Of a stretch of DNA of 41,718 nucleotides, positions 13,594 to 22,576 are shown piece by piece. Within the stretch, counting starts at the first letter, position 1, and every line of letters starts with the position of its first letter. A program made the translations under genes and the position numbers. The stretch lies in contig CAZHGD010000053.1 of NCBI GenBank assembly GCA_964531735.1, positions 1-41,718 of the forward strand, read 5' to 3'. This DNA is from CAZHGD01 sp964531735 (GTDB taxonomy: Bacteria; Armatimonadota; UBA10988). The notes beneath the pieces are model-generated. The model did no database searches and was not told the origin of the DNA. It saw only the letters and a program-made list of their open reading frames with translations.

Positions 13594-15009
13594 TCAGGCG
13601 TGCTCAATGCTGGTGTGGCCGGCGATCTCCGAGCTGGTCGTACACAGGTCGGCTACGCTCAGCTCGTGCACCTCGGCGTGCCCGGTGAGGCGTGCGAAGT
13701 CGGCCAACTCCTGCGCCACGGCGCGCAGGTAGTTGGCCACGCGCGTGGCCGAGGCGTCAACGTCGAGGCGCGCTCGGAGCGCCGCGTCCTGCGTCGCCAC
13801 GCCGACCGGACACCGACCGGTATGGCAGAGGCGGTACTGCTGGCAGCCGCAGGCAATCATCGCCGCCGTGCCGATGGCCACGGCATCGGCACCCATGGCC
13901 AACGCCTTGGCGAAGTCGGGCGACACCCGCAGCCCGCCGGTGATGACCAGCGAGACCCCCTCGGCGCCGTGCGCGTCCAGTGCTCGCCGCGCGCGGTAGA
14001 GCGCGTAGATGGTGGGTACCGACGTGGCCATCTTGATGAACTTCGGCGCGGCCCCGGTGCCGCCGGCGCGGCCATCGATGGTCACGAAGTCGGGCGCGGC
14101 CGCCAGGGCGAACGCCAGGTCGGCTTCGATATGCCCAGCGGCCAGTTTGACGCCGATGGGCTTGCCGCCGGTGGCCTGGCGCAACCAGGTCACCAAGGCG
14201 CGCAGGTCGGCGGGCGTCCGCAGGTCGGCGAACCGCGCCGGGCTGTGAATGTCCTGCCCGGCTGGTTTGCCCCGCACCGCTGCGATCTCCGGGGTGACCT
14301 TGGCGCCGGGCAGGTGCCCGCCAAGTCCCGGTTTGGCCGACTGGCCGATCTTGATCTCCACCGCGTCGACGCGCTGCAGGTACTCCTCGGTCACACTGTA
14401 GCGGTTCGGCACGTACTCGAAGATGTACCGGTGCGCCGCCGCCAGCGCGTCGGGCAGCACGCCGCCTTCGCCCGAGCCGATCGCCGTCCTCGCCACGGCA
14501 GTACCGCGCGCCATCGCCGTCTGCGCCTCTCTGGAGAGCGCGCCGAACGACATATGCGTCACATAGACCGGCAGCGCCAGTTCCATTGGGCGCTGGGCCC
14601 GTGGGCCGATCACCGTGCGCAGGCTGACCGGCTCGTCGGCGTTGAGCGGCTGCCTGGCCAGTTGCGCGCCGCGGACCAGGATGTCGTCCCAGGTCACCAT
14701 GGCGTGGCGGGCCCGCATCGGCTCGATGATCGGCTCGCCTGTCAGCGCCATGCGGTGGATGTCGGCCAGATAGGTCTCGACCTCGTCGCCGCTTCGTTGC
14801 CACTCGCGCAGATAGTCGCCCGGGTCCGGCGCTTCGACGGCCGGGGCACTGGCGGCCGACACCAACGGCGCAAACTGACCTTTGGCCGCACCGCAGGCGG
14901 GGCACTCCCAGTCCTCGGCCAGGGCGGCCCAGGCGACGCCCTCCTGCTGCTCGTCGTAGACGTAGCCACAGACCTCGCACTCCCAGCGGCCCCGTTCGTT
15001 CAGCGCCAT
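13594..15009 (-). CDS. Rubredoxin-fused glutamate synthase (FMN domain) protein
   Basis: The 471-residue protein joins a rubredoxin (residues about 8-46, Cys11, Cys14, Cys36, Cys39 binding one iron) to the FMN/Fe-S synthase domain of glutamate synthase (about 95-471). The latter has THMSFGALSREA, AIGSGEGG, KIGQSAKPGLGGHLPG, VTIDGRAGGTGAAP, and the cluster motif C389-x5-C395-x4-C400, matching the 3Fe-4S site of GltB. The N-terminal glutamine amidotransferase domain of full GltB is absent, as in archaeal-type proteins. The built-in rubredoxin suggests it takes electrons directly from a ferredoxin/rubredoxin reductase; the true reaction may not be glutamate synthesis. It follows the GH106-like gene by 16 bases, so the two are probably co-transcribed. 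Confidence 0.9.
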   Translation of the reverse strand: MALNERGRWECEVCGYVYDEQQEGVAWAALAEDWECPACGAAKGQFAPLVSAASAPAVEAPDPGDYLREWQRSGDEVETYLADIHRMALTGEPIIEPMRARHAMVTWDDILVRGAQLARQPLNADEPVSLRTVIGPRAQRPMELALPVYVTHMSFGALSREAQTAMARGTAVARTAIGSGEGGVLPDALAAAHRYIFEYVPNRYSVTEEYLQRVDAVEIKIGQSAKPGLGGHLPGAKVTPEIAAVRGKPAGQDIHSPARFADLRTPADLRALVTWLRQATGGKPIGVKLAAGHIEADLAFALAAAPDFVTIDGRAGGTGAAPKFIKMATSVPTIYALYRARRALDAHGAEGVSLVITGGLRVSPDFAKALAMGADAVAIGTAAMIACGCQQYRLCHTGRCPVGVATQDAALRARLDVDASATRVANYLRAVAQELADFARLTGHAEVHELSVADLCTTSSEIAGHTSIEHA

Positions 15010-15025
15010 GGTGTCGGCTCCAAGA

Positions 15026-18000
15026 TCAGCGGCACAACAGGTCGACCGGCCCCAGCAGGCCGAAGGCGATGTGGAAGTAGTCGTCGCGCCACAGGTTCGC
15101 CGCGCCGGACTTGCGCTGCTCGTACCAGTCCTGGTCGCCCGGCCCGTAGTAGGGCCAGGAGCCGCGCGCGCTGAACTGCACCGGACCGACCTCGATCAGT
15201 TCGCCACCAAAGTGGTGGTGCGGCCCCAGCAGGTTGCGCAGCGAGTTCACCAGACGCAGCGCCAGCCGGTTGCGGCCGGCGCGAAGGGCCTCGGTGATGT
15301 CCACCTCCCACGGGCTCCAGGCCACCGTCGGCAGCGTCTGGCCGTTGACCGTGGCGGCGATGGTGATGGCCTCGAACGCCGGGAACGACAGCCACACGCG
15401 ACGGCCGGCCGGCACCGCCGGCAGCTCGAACTCGCGGCTGAGCGTGAACCCGCCGGCGTAGAACGGGTAACCGTCGAGCGCCAGGTCACCGGCGGTGGTG
15501 GCCGGCTCGGCGGTGAGGCGATGTCGTCGCAAGCGATGCACCGGCCGCGGTGGCAGGTCGCCGCGCTCGTTGCGCAGCGAGCGCGGCGGCTCCGGTGAGA
15601 CCTCGGCGGCCACGGCGAAGTCGCCCACCAGGTAGATGCTCTCGATCTCGGACCCGTAGCGGGTCACCGCGTCGCGACTGTCGGGGATCGGCGCGACGTA
15701 GTCCAGAGTCAGCTCGATGGTGTTCAGCCCGGGTCGTAGCGCACCGGTCACCTCGGCTTGACGGAAGGTCAGGTCGCGGTAGTACGCGCCGCCGCCGAAG
15801 TCGGCCGGCTGGCCGTTGACGGTGATCGAGCGGTACATCTCGGGCTGTTCGACCACCAGCGCGGCAGCCGCCGGCAGCACCTCGACGGTCAGGTCGAAGG
15901 CCAGTTGCAGCGGGCCGCTCCAGCGCTGGTCGGTGAACCGCTCATGGATACCGAGCACCGGCTCGGCTGCGGCGTACGGCACCTCGGGCGTCTGCCAGCG
16001 CGCGAAGTCGAGCGTGATGGCATTCGGGTCGTGGCGCTCGATCTGCCACAGCCCGAACAGCTCCACCAGCGGGCGGTGGTCCGCCGCCACGGCGTAGTCA
16101 CCGACCGGCGTGGCCGCAGCCGAGACCGCGCCGGTGCTGACGAACAGACTCTGGGCCGGCGCCAAGCGCACGCCCAACGTGCCGTCAGCCTGTGGCGTCA
16201 GGCGCCGGGCCTGGCCGTCGCTCGGGTCCCAGACCAACGGCTGGTCAGCCGCCGCGGGCAGCGCCACGCTGACCTGGGCGGTGTGCAGCCGCGAGCGGTT
16301 GAACAGCATCAGTAAATCGCCGCCCGCCTCACCGACGCGCCGGTGGGTCCACACCTCGCCGGCCTGTTCGCCGGTAACGGTCACCGCCGCCGGCCAGGCT
16401 ACGGCCAGCGCAGCGGCCAGGTCGTCCTCGGGCAGCGGCCGCACCAGTTGCGCCAGGCGCGCCAGGGCCTCGGTGTCGGCCCGGCCGTCGACCAGCTCGG
16501 GCAGGCCGCCCACGCCGAACACCGCGCCCCCCGCGGCGTTGAAGCGGGCCAGCAGCTCGATGGTGGTGGCGCGGATGGTGCGCATGACCGGCAGCAGCAC
16601 CGCCGGGTAGCTCATCTGCCCGACGCTCAGCTCGCGACCCGCCACCGCGCCGATGTCCGCCAGGATCTGCTCATCGCCCAGATCGTAGTCGCGGTGGCTG
16701 CGCTGGAGAGCCTCCAGCACGCGCACGAAGCGACGGTTGCGCTGGTTGCCCAGCGTGTCCGGCGTGCTCGCGGCGTAGTCGATGTAGGCGCTCTCGAGCG
16801 GTACCAGCACCAGCAGCTCCGGCGCGAACCGGCCCACACTGCTCAGGTAGCTGGCCCGCGCCATCGCGTCCTCAACGCGCTTGTTCTCGGACCAGTACGG
16901 CTGCTGCGGTGAGATGGTCGGCGGGTAATCGCGCTTCCGACAGCCTTTCAGGCTGTAGAGCGAGAGGTGCGGGCAGATGTGGTTGACACCGAGCAGGGCG
17001 TGGTAGTCGGCGATCCAGCGGCGGTCCTCAAAGCTCAGGTTCTGGCCGCTGATGCCGAACATCTCGGACAGCCGGCGGTCGCGGCCGTACTGATTGGCCA
17101 CGCTCGACAGGCTCTTCATCATCAGCAGCGTGCTGCCCAGGTCGATGTGCAGGCCGAGATGATCGATGCCCGGACGCTGTTGGTGCCGGTACTGGATCAT
17201 CAGGTTGCCTACGTTGAGCATCACCGACCGGAACCCGCCCTCACCGTTGTAGTGCCCGGTCCAGACCATCCGCGCCGCGTCGCACCAGTCGCCGATCTGC
17301 TTGGAGAAGCTGGCCTCGAAGCGCCGCGCCAGCGTGCGGTAGTAGTCCGAACGCACTTGCGCGAACTCGCCCACATCGTCGAACAGGCACGCGAGGTGGT
17401 CGGTGAAGTCGTAGCCGTGGTCGCGGCGGAAGTCCTCGTGCAGCACGGGCGAGTAGGGCACCGCGCCCTGATGAGGCACGGCCACCTGTGGCGAGAACTG
17501 CGGCTCGTCGGTGAAGATGCCGTGGACCACCGTGCCGAGGCGGTCGGCGTAGCGCTGCCCGTACGGTTCGTAGCTGCAATCGATGAACGCCTTGACCATG
17601 GCCGGGTTGAGCAGATCGACCCAGCAGGTGCCGTTGAACCACGGGTTGCCCCAGGGCACCTGGTAGGCGAGGTACTGGTACTGGTCGTCGGTGGCCAGGA
17701 CCACCGCACCAGCCGGCAGTTCGGCGTCGCGCGTCAGCCGCACCAGCGCCCGGGCGTGGAAGTCCTCGCTCTGCGACGGCACGATGCCACCGGCGAAGCC
17801 GCTCGGCCACTTGTCCTCATCGTAGAACCAGGCCTCGAGGCCCAAGCGCTCACAGGCGGCCACGCCGGCATCCATGGCCTGCCACCAGTCCTCGCCGAGA
17901 TACTCGGTCAGCAGGCCGATGCGGCTGTGCAGGTAGGCGCCACCGAACCCGCCTGTGGCGAACTCGACGAGTTGCCGGTCAATCTCGGCGGGCTCAAGCC

Positions 18001-18082
18001 GGTCGTTGAGCGACCAGAACGGCACCGATCGCCAGGTGGCAGTGGGCTCCCGGAAGACGTCGAAGTCGAGATGGACAGGCAT
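15026..18082 (-). CDS. GH106-like glycoside hydrolase (alpha-L-rhamnosidase type)
   Basis: The 1018-residue protein matches the GH106-related architecture. The N-terminal barrel has FWSLNDRLEPAEIDRQL (22-38), GGFGGAYLHSRIGLLTEYL, YDEDKWPSGFAGG (87-99) and FTDEP (191-195, Glu194 a candidate catalytic residue). A long middle region follows, then C-terminal jelly-roll domains of the GH2 sugar-binding type (VNGQPADFGGGAYYRDL and WSPWEVDITEALRAGRNRLAL). Known GH106 members cleave alpha-L-rhamnosides; relatives may differ in substrate. No signal peptide is present, so it likely works on imported oligosaccharides. The ATG at 18082 has TGAGGA about 9 bases before it; the long open frame further upstream to 18976 is antisense to the prepilin gene and rejected. 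A divergent spacer of 189 bases separates it from that gene. Confidence 0.82.
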   Translation of the reverse strand: MPVHLDFDVFREPTATWRSVPFWSLNDRLEPAEIDRQLVEFATGGFGGAYLHSRIGLLTEYLGEDWWQAMDAGVAACERLGLEAWFYDEDKWPSGFAGGIVPSQSEDFHARALVRLTRDAELPAGAVVLATDDQYQYLAYQVPWGNPWFNGTCWVDLLNPAMVKAFIDCSYEPYGQRYADRLGTVVHGIFTDEPQFSPQVAVPHQGAVPYSPVLHEDFRRDHGYDFTDHLACLFDDVGEFAQVRSDYYRTLARRFEASFSKQIGDWCDAARMVWTGHYNGEGGFRSVMLNVGNLMIQYRHQQRPGIDHLGLHIDLGSTLLMMKSLSSVANQYGRDRRLSEMFGISGQNLSFEDRRWIADYHALLGVNHICPHLSLYSLKGCRKRDYPPTISPQQPYWSENKRVEDAMARASYLSSVGRFAPELLVLVPLESAYIDYAASTPDTLGNQRNRRFVRVLEALQRSHRDYDLGDEQILADIGAVAGRELSVGQMSYPAVLLPVMRTIRATTIELLARFNAAGGAVFGVGGLPELVDGRADTEALARLAQLVRPLPEDDLAAALAVAWPAAVTVTGEQAGEVWTHRRVGEAGGDLLMLFNRSRLHTAQVSVALPAAADQPLVWDPSDGQARRLTPQADGTLGVRLAPAQSLFVSTGAVSAAATPVGDYAVAADHRPLVELFGLWQIERHDPNAITLDFARWQTPEVPYAAAEPVLGIHERFTDQRWSGPLQLAFDLTVEVLPAAAALVVEQPEMYRSITVNGQPADFGGGAYYRDLTFRQAEVTGALRPGLNTIELTLDYVAPIPDSRDAVTRYGSEIESIYLVGDFAVAAEVSPEPPRSLRNERGDLPPRPVHRLRRHRLTAEPATTAGDLALDGYPFYAGGFTLSREFELPAVPAGRRVWLSFPAFEAITIAATVNGQTLPTVAWSPWEVDITEALRAGRNRLALRLVNSLRNLLGPHHHFGGELIEVGPVQFSARGSWPYYGPGDQDWYEQRKSGAANLWRDDYFHIAFGLLGPVDLLCR

Positions 18083-18195
18083 CAGCGGTATCCTCAGGAC
18101 GGCCGAGACGGCACGACGGTATTCTACACCACGGCGGTTCGGCGTGCGGACCGTGGCCCGCGGGCAGCCAACCTGAACGGTTCGCGCGACAGCCC

Positions 18196-18225
18196 TTGCC
18201 TTCATCGACCGCCAGTGGCTACAGT
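18196..18225 (+). promoter_or_regulatory. Promoter candidate for the prepilin-like gene
   Basis: TTGCCT (18196-18201) and TACAGT (18220-18225) are 18 bases apart and lie about 47 bases before the ATG at 18272. Each box matches consensus at four positions. Confidence 0.4.
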
Positions 18226-18271
18226 GGTGATGGCCCGGCGTCAGCCGGTGGCCAGGTCGCGAGGGAGTGCC

Positions 18272-19033
18272 ATGCCGAAGCAACGTCGCGCGTTCACGCT
18301 GATCGAACTCCTGGTGGTCATTGCCATTATCGCCATTCTGGCGGCCATCCTGTTCCCGGTGTTCGCCAAAGCCCGCGAGAAAGCCCGGCAGTCGAGCTGC
18401 GCGTCGAACTCCAAGCAGATCGGCACCGCCAGCATGATGTACGTGCAGGACTACGACGAGACCTACCCGTCGCACAACTGGCAGCTCGGCAGTGCCAACT
18501 ACGGGCTGCCGGACGGGCGCCTCTACCAGGGACACGTCGGCTGGACCTGCTGCTTCTACCCGTACATCAAGAACAAGCAGGTCTTCGTCTGCCCCTCGGA
18601 CTCGAACTCCACCAGCAACTTCGGCGACAACGGTACGGCCAACCCCTACGTCAACGTCTGGGGCAAGGCCATCCCGACCAGCTACGCGCCCAACACCATC
18701 ATCACGCTGGGCACGGCGCCGGTGGCCATGGCGGCCGTGACCTACCCGGCCGAGCTGTACCTGGTGGCCGAGAACGCCTACGACCCGTGTGGCTTCGGCA
18801 ACGACGACAACGGTCCGTTCACCGGCTGCACGTTCAACCGCCTGCGGTTCACCGTGGTCTCGTCGGCGGTGGTCGACACCAACGGCCAGCCCTACCTGAA
18901 CCCGTCGGCCGGGGTCGCGGTGGACGACCTGGGTCGACACAGTCAGGGCAACAACATCGTCTTCGGCGATGGCCACGTCAAGTGGGTCAAGCCGTCGCAG
19001 TCACTGGGCCTCTACGCCACGCCCACGCGCTAG
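18272..19033 (+). CDS. Prepilin-type N-methylation protein with H-x9-DG motif (DUF1559-like)
   Basis: The 253-residue protein has a type IV prepilin-like leader (MPKQRRA) followed by FTLIELLVVIAIIAILAA, so prepilin peptidase should cut before Phe8. The residue before the cut is Ala rather than the usual Gly, which is tolerated in some systems. Glu12 (position +5) is present. The body has CASNSKQIGTASMMYVQDYDE and near the end RHSQGNNIVFGDGH, the H-x9-DG motif. This layout is abundant in Armatimonadota and Planctomycetes and is the main phylum marker here. Four cysteines in the body (WTCCFYP, VFVCPSD, CTF) could form disulfides. GAGGGAG precedes the ATG. It probably sits on the cell surface as a pseudopilin; its exact role is unknown. 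Confidence 0.92.
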   Translation: MPKQRRAFTLIELLVVIAIIAILAAILFPVFAKAREKARQSSCASNSKQIGTASMMYVQDYDETYPSHNWQLGSANYGLPDGRLYQGHVGWTCCFYPYIKNKQVFVCPSDSNSTSNFGDNGTANPYVNVWGKAIPTSYAPNTIITLGTAPVAMAAVTYPAELYLVAENAYDPCGFGNDDNGPFTGCTFNRLRFTVVSSAVVDTNGQPYLNPSAGVAVDDLGRHSQGNNIVFGDGHVKWVKPSQSLGLYATPTR

Positions 19034-19106
19034 CCGGCGGGCAGGAACCACCGGCTGGAGGGCGTAGCCTCACCCGGGCGTCGTTTGGCCACACGAGGGT
19101 GAGCGC

Positions 19107-22100
19107 ATGGTCAGGCACCGTGTCGGTGGGTGGTTTCTCGTCACCGGGCTGGTCTGGACGGCGGCGCACGCGGCGGTGAGCACCGGCGACGGGGTGCAGC
19201 TCGACGTGACCGGCGAGGGTCAGGTGCGTCGCCTGGCCATCGACGGCACGGCGCTGCCCTTGGTGCGGCCCGGTGGCTTCAGCGCCATCGACTTCGCGCG
19301 CCAGCCCGAGCCGGTCAACCTGGTGCCCAATCCCGGCTTCGAGGACGGCGCCAAGGGCTGGACGCTGGCGCCGACGCAGACGCTGGACCCGGAGGTGTAC
19401 CACTCCGGCAAGGCCGCGGTGCGGCTGAGCGTGCCCGGCCCGGAACGCGCCTCGTCGGACCTGCGCGTGGTCGTGCCGGCCAAGCCGCGGACCACCTACC
19501 GCGTCGGCATGTGGTACCGCCGGCATCAGGCGGTCGCCGGCAGCGGTGGCGGACCTGGCGCCTATGCCTCGTGCCAGGACGACCAGGGCAACCACCTCGG
19601 ACCGTACCAGACCGGCGGCACCGTGCCGGTGCGCGACGACACCTGGACGCTGGTCAGTTGGACCGTGACCACCGAGCCCGGCACCACGCGGCTCTTGCTG
19701 CGCGGTGACTTGTTCCGTACCACCGGCACCATCTGGCTCGACGACTTCTTCATCAACGAAGTCGCCGATCCCGTCACGCAACCGTTCAGCGGCACCGCGG
19801 CACCGCGCGGCGAGCAACTGGTCTGGTCAGGTGGCTGGCCGCAAGCCGACCTGACGCTCTCGGCCACGCTCAAAGCGGAGCGCGACCACTTCCGCGTGGA
19901 CGGCGTGGTGGCCGACACCAGCGGCCAGGACCGCGCCATCGGTCTGCACTTCGGGCTGCCGCTCGACCTGGGCGGCTGGACCTGGTGGCAGGACGCCGAG
20001 GACCGCCAACCGATCGCGGCCGACGGCGGCCGCTACAGCAACACCTATCGCTGCGAATCGGGCACCGGCCGCTGCTCGATCTACCCCTGGTCGGCGGTGA
20101 GCAGCGCCCAGGCCGGCCTGTCGGTGGCGCTGCCGCTCTCGCCAGGACCGCGCGTCTACGTGTTGCAGCACGACCAGGCTCGGCGCGAGCTGTCGCTGAC
20201 CTTCTGCTTCGGCCTGGCCAAGGACGCCGGGCGCAACCCCAGCCGCGCGCCGTTCTCGTTCGTCATCTACCGGCACCAGCCGGCCTGGGGCCTGCGCGCG
20301 GCCATGCAGCGGTACTACGAGCTGTTCCCCGAGAGCTTCGTCAAGCGGCCCACCTACGAAGGCTATCTGAACTACGGCTTCCTCGAAGTGATCGACCCGG
20401 CCAACCACACCCTCCGCACCGCGGGCGCCACACTGCCCGACGTCAGCGACTACGGCGAGGGTTATGGCTTCGTCTGGCATCTGCACGGTTGCTACGACTA
20501 CCACCAAGTGGCCAGTACCGACCCGAAGATGCCCGAGGACGTGACGGTGCTCGGCTGGATGGACAAGCTGATGGCGGCCGAGAAGACCAAGCCGGGCTAC
20601 TACACGCCGGTGGCCGAGACCGTGAAGAAGCTGGTCCACGACAGCAACGGCCGCATTCGCTACATCTTCGATACCCAGTACTGGCGCGCGCGCGAGGGCT
20701 ACAACCATACCGACCAGCCTGGCTGGGGGCTCAACTTCCGCGTGCATGAAGACCCGGACATCGCGCCCTGGTGCGCCGAGAAGACGCGTCAGGAGCTGGC
20801 CCGCTATGCCGCGGCGCACCCGCAGCGACAGCCGTTCGACGCCTGCCTGACCGCCGACGCCATCGAGGGCTACTCCAGCAACGAGGTCGGCCTGAACTAC
20901 CGCCGCGAGCACTTCGCCGCCACGCTGCCGCCGCTGACGTTCGGCGCAGGCAACCTGAAGCCGGCCATCGTCAACACCATCTGGGACTTCCACCACAAGT
21001 GCTGGTGGCCACTCAGCCAGCAGCACCAGGTCATCACCTACGGCAACGGCAACGTGCCCTCGTGCTTCTTCACCATGCCGTACACCGATCTGGCAATGGT
21101 GGAGGGCCGTTGGCCGGCCAACCAGCGCGGCGCCGAGGAGCGCTTCTGGCGCGCCACCGCGCACCACAAGCTATGGCGTTACTGGTGCGACAGCACCGCT
21201 TGGTACGAGCGCCCCGGTGATCGCGACAGTGTCCTGCGGCACCTGCGCCACGGTCTGGCCGGCGCCATCTTCCCCGCCGCGCAGGCGGTGCAGGCGTCCA
21301 CCTCCGACCTGGAGTCCTATCGCCCCTGGTACCGGCAGTACGTGCCGGCCATCGAGGAGCTCTCCGCCGCCGGCTGGGAACCGGTGCCGCACGCCCGCGC
21401 CACCGGTGGCGCCGTGGTGGAGCGCTTCGGCGACGGCGCGCACGGCACACTGCACCTGACCTTGCGCAACTACGCCGCCGCCGAGCAGAGCGTCACGCTG
21501 ACCCTCGACCGCGCCGCGCTGGGCCTGCCGGCCACCGGCGAGCTGGTCGCCGTGGACCTGCTGGACGGCGGACCGAGCGCCACGGTGGTGCCGCCCACGG
21601 GCCTGCCCGCCAAGCTGGCGCCCGACGGCACGCGCGCCTTCTGGATCGGCACTCGCGCCCAGCAGGCCGCGCGCGGGTTGGCCCTCAGCCGGGCGGTCCT
21701 CGACAAGATCGCGCGCGGGTTTGCCGCTGAGCTGTCCACGGACGGCCGGGCGCTGCTCGACCGCGGTCGCTCACTGTGCCGGACGGGCGCCAGCGCCGAT
21801 CGCGCCGCGGCGCTGGCGGCGGCCGAGGAGCTCCAGCGCCTGGCCGACCAACTGCCGGCCGCGGTGCCGACCAAGAGCCCGGTGGACCTGGCCAAACTGC
21901 TGTTGCGGCTCCGCGCCGCCGCCGCGCAGGTGCCGGCGGCGCTGGTGGCTGCCAACGGCAGCGCCGCCCGTCTAGTGGAGAACGTGCCCCCGGGTGACGC
22001 GGCCATGGTGCGCTGGCCGTTGACCAGCGGGGTGGAGCTGGCCAACCCACGCGGTGACGTGCTGTCCGCCTGGCCCGAGGCTGCGGGCCGGCTGACCGTC

Positions 22101-22562
22101 GACGGCCCGGCTGGCCTGACCGCTGTGCTGCCGGTACCGGCCGCGCCATCGCGCGCGATGCTGCCGTATCTGCTGCGCCTGAGGGCCACGGTCGACCGCC
22201 AGCCGGTCACGCTCTGCCAGGTGGTCGATGTCACCGTCGGCCAGCCGGTGGAGGTGACCGTCACCCCGCAGCGCGCCGACCGCGGCTCCGAGACGCGGCT
22301 GACCGTGCGGCTGACCAATCGGCGCGCCGAGGCCGGCGAGGTCAAGCTCGTCTGGGCCGCGCCCCGCTCGGCCCGCCTCACGCCGGCTGAGGCCACGGTC
22401 GCTCTGCCGGCCAAGGGCACCGCCGAGCTGCCAGTGGTCCTGAGCGTCGACCGCGGCGCCAGCATCGGGCAGCTCTGGCTGCGTTACCAGGTCAGTGCCG
22501 GCACGCCGCTGTTCGCCAGCAGTGGCGTGCTGCCGGTACGCATCACCGAGGGCGGCCGTTGA
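19107..22562 (+). CDS. Giant secreted glycosidase-like protein (CBM, barrel, NEW3-like)
   Basis: The 1151-residue product starts with a signal peptide (1 to about 23, ending AAHA). Residues 70-215 hold a CBM4/9-like domain (VPNPGFEDGAKGW at 73-85). Residues about 230-400 form a sandwich (GWTWWQDAEDRQPI). Residues about 400-760 read as a TIM-barrel glycosidase (GFVWHLHGCYDYH, IRYIFDTQYW, DACLTADAIEGYSS). The DACLTADAIEG stretch resembles the catalytic strand of alpha-galactosidase-type barrels, so an Asp or Glu there is the best catalytic candidate. Residues about 1050-1151 look like a NEW3/Ig-type domain (RGSETRLTVRLTNRR). The substrate is unknown. GAGGGTGAG precedes the ATG, and the stop is 14 bases before the next giant gene, so both belong to one unit. 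Confidence 0.75.
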   Translation: MVRHRVGGWFLVTGLVWTAAHAAVSTGDGVQLDVTGEGQVRRLAIDGTALPLVRPGGFSAIDFARQPEPVNLVPNPGFEDGAKGWTLAPTQTLDPEVYHSGKAAVRLSVPGPERASSDLRVVVPAKPRTTYRVGMWYRRHQAVAGSGGGPGAYASCQDDQGNHLGPYQTGGTVPVRDDTWTLVSWTVTTEPGTTRLLLRGDLFRTTGTIWLDDFFINEVADPVTQPFSGTAAPRGEQLVWSGGWPQADLTLSATLKAERDHFRVDGVVADTSGQDRAIGLHFGLPLDLGGWTWWQDAEDRQPIAADGGRYSNTYRCESGTGRCSIYPWSAVSSAQAGLSVALPLSPGPRVYVLQHDQARRELSLTFCFGLAKDAGRNPSRAPFSFVIYRHQPAWGLRAAMQRYYELFPESFVKRPTYEGYLNYGFLEVIDPANHTLRTAGATLPDVSDYGEGYGFVWHLHGCYDYHQVASTDPKMPEDVTVLGWMDKLMAAEKTKPGYYTPVAETVKKLVHDSNGRIRYIFDTQYWRAREGYNHTDQPGWGLNFRVHEDPDIAPWCAEKTRQELARYAAAHPQRQPFDACLTADAIEGYSSNEVGLNYRREHFAATLPPLTFGAGNLKPAIVNTIWDFHHKCWWPLSQQHQVITYGNGNVPSCFFTMPYTDLAMVEGRWPANQRGAEERFWRATAHHKLWRYWCDSTAWYERPGDRDSVLRHLRHGLAGAIFPAAQAVQASTSDLESYRPWYRQYVPAIEELSAAGWEPVPHARATGGAVVERFGDGAHGTLHLTLRNYAAAEQSVTLTLDRAALGLPATGELVAVDLLDGGPSATVVPPTGLPAKLAPDGTRAFWIGTRAQQAARGLALSRAVLDKIARGFAAELSTDGRALLDRGRSLCRTGASADRAAALAAAEELQRLADQLPAAVPTKSPVDLAKLLLRLRAAAAQVPAALVAANGSAARLVENVPPGDAAMVRWPLTSGVELANPRGDVLSAWPEAAGRLTVDGPAGLTAVLPVPAAPSRAMLPYLLRLRATVDRQPVTLCQVVDVTVGQPVEVTVTPQRADRGSETRLTVRLTNRRAEAGEVKLVWAAPRSARLTPAEATVALPAKGTAELPVVLSVDRGASIGQLWLRYQVSAGTPLFASSGVLPVRITEGGR

Positions 22563-22576
22563 AACGAGGCCACGTC

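Noticed and set aside
18121..18126. TAGAAT on the minus strand as a -10 box for the GH106-like gene
   Set aside because: The -35 region at the right distance reads GTCCGC, too far from consensus to claim a promoter.
16967..18271. Long upstream extension of the prepilin frame
   Set aside because: It runs antisense to the GH106-like gene; the prepilin leader and ribosome site fix the start at 18272.
18083..18976. Long upstream extension of the GH106-like frame
   Set aside because: The extension runs antisense through the prepilin gene, and a good ATG with a ribosome site at 18082 begins the conserved domain.
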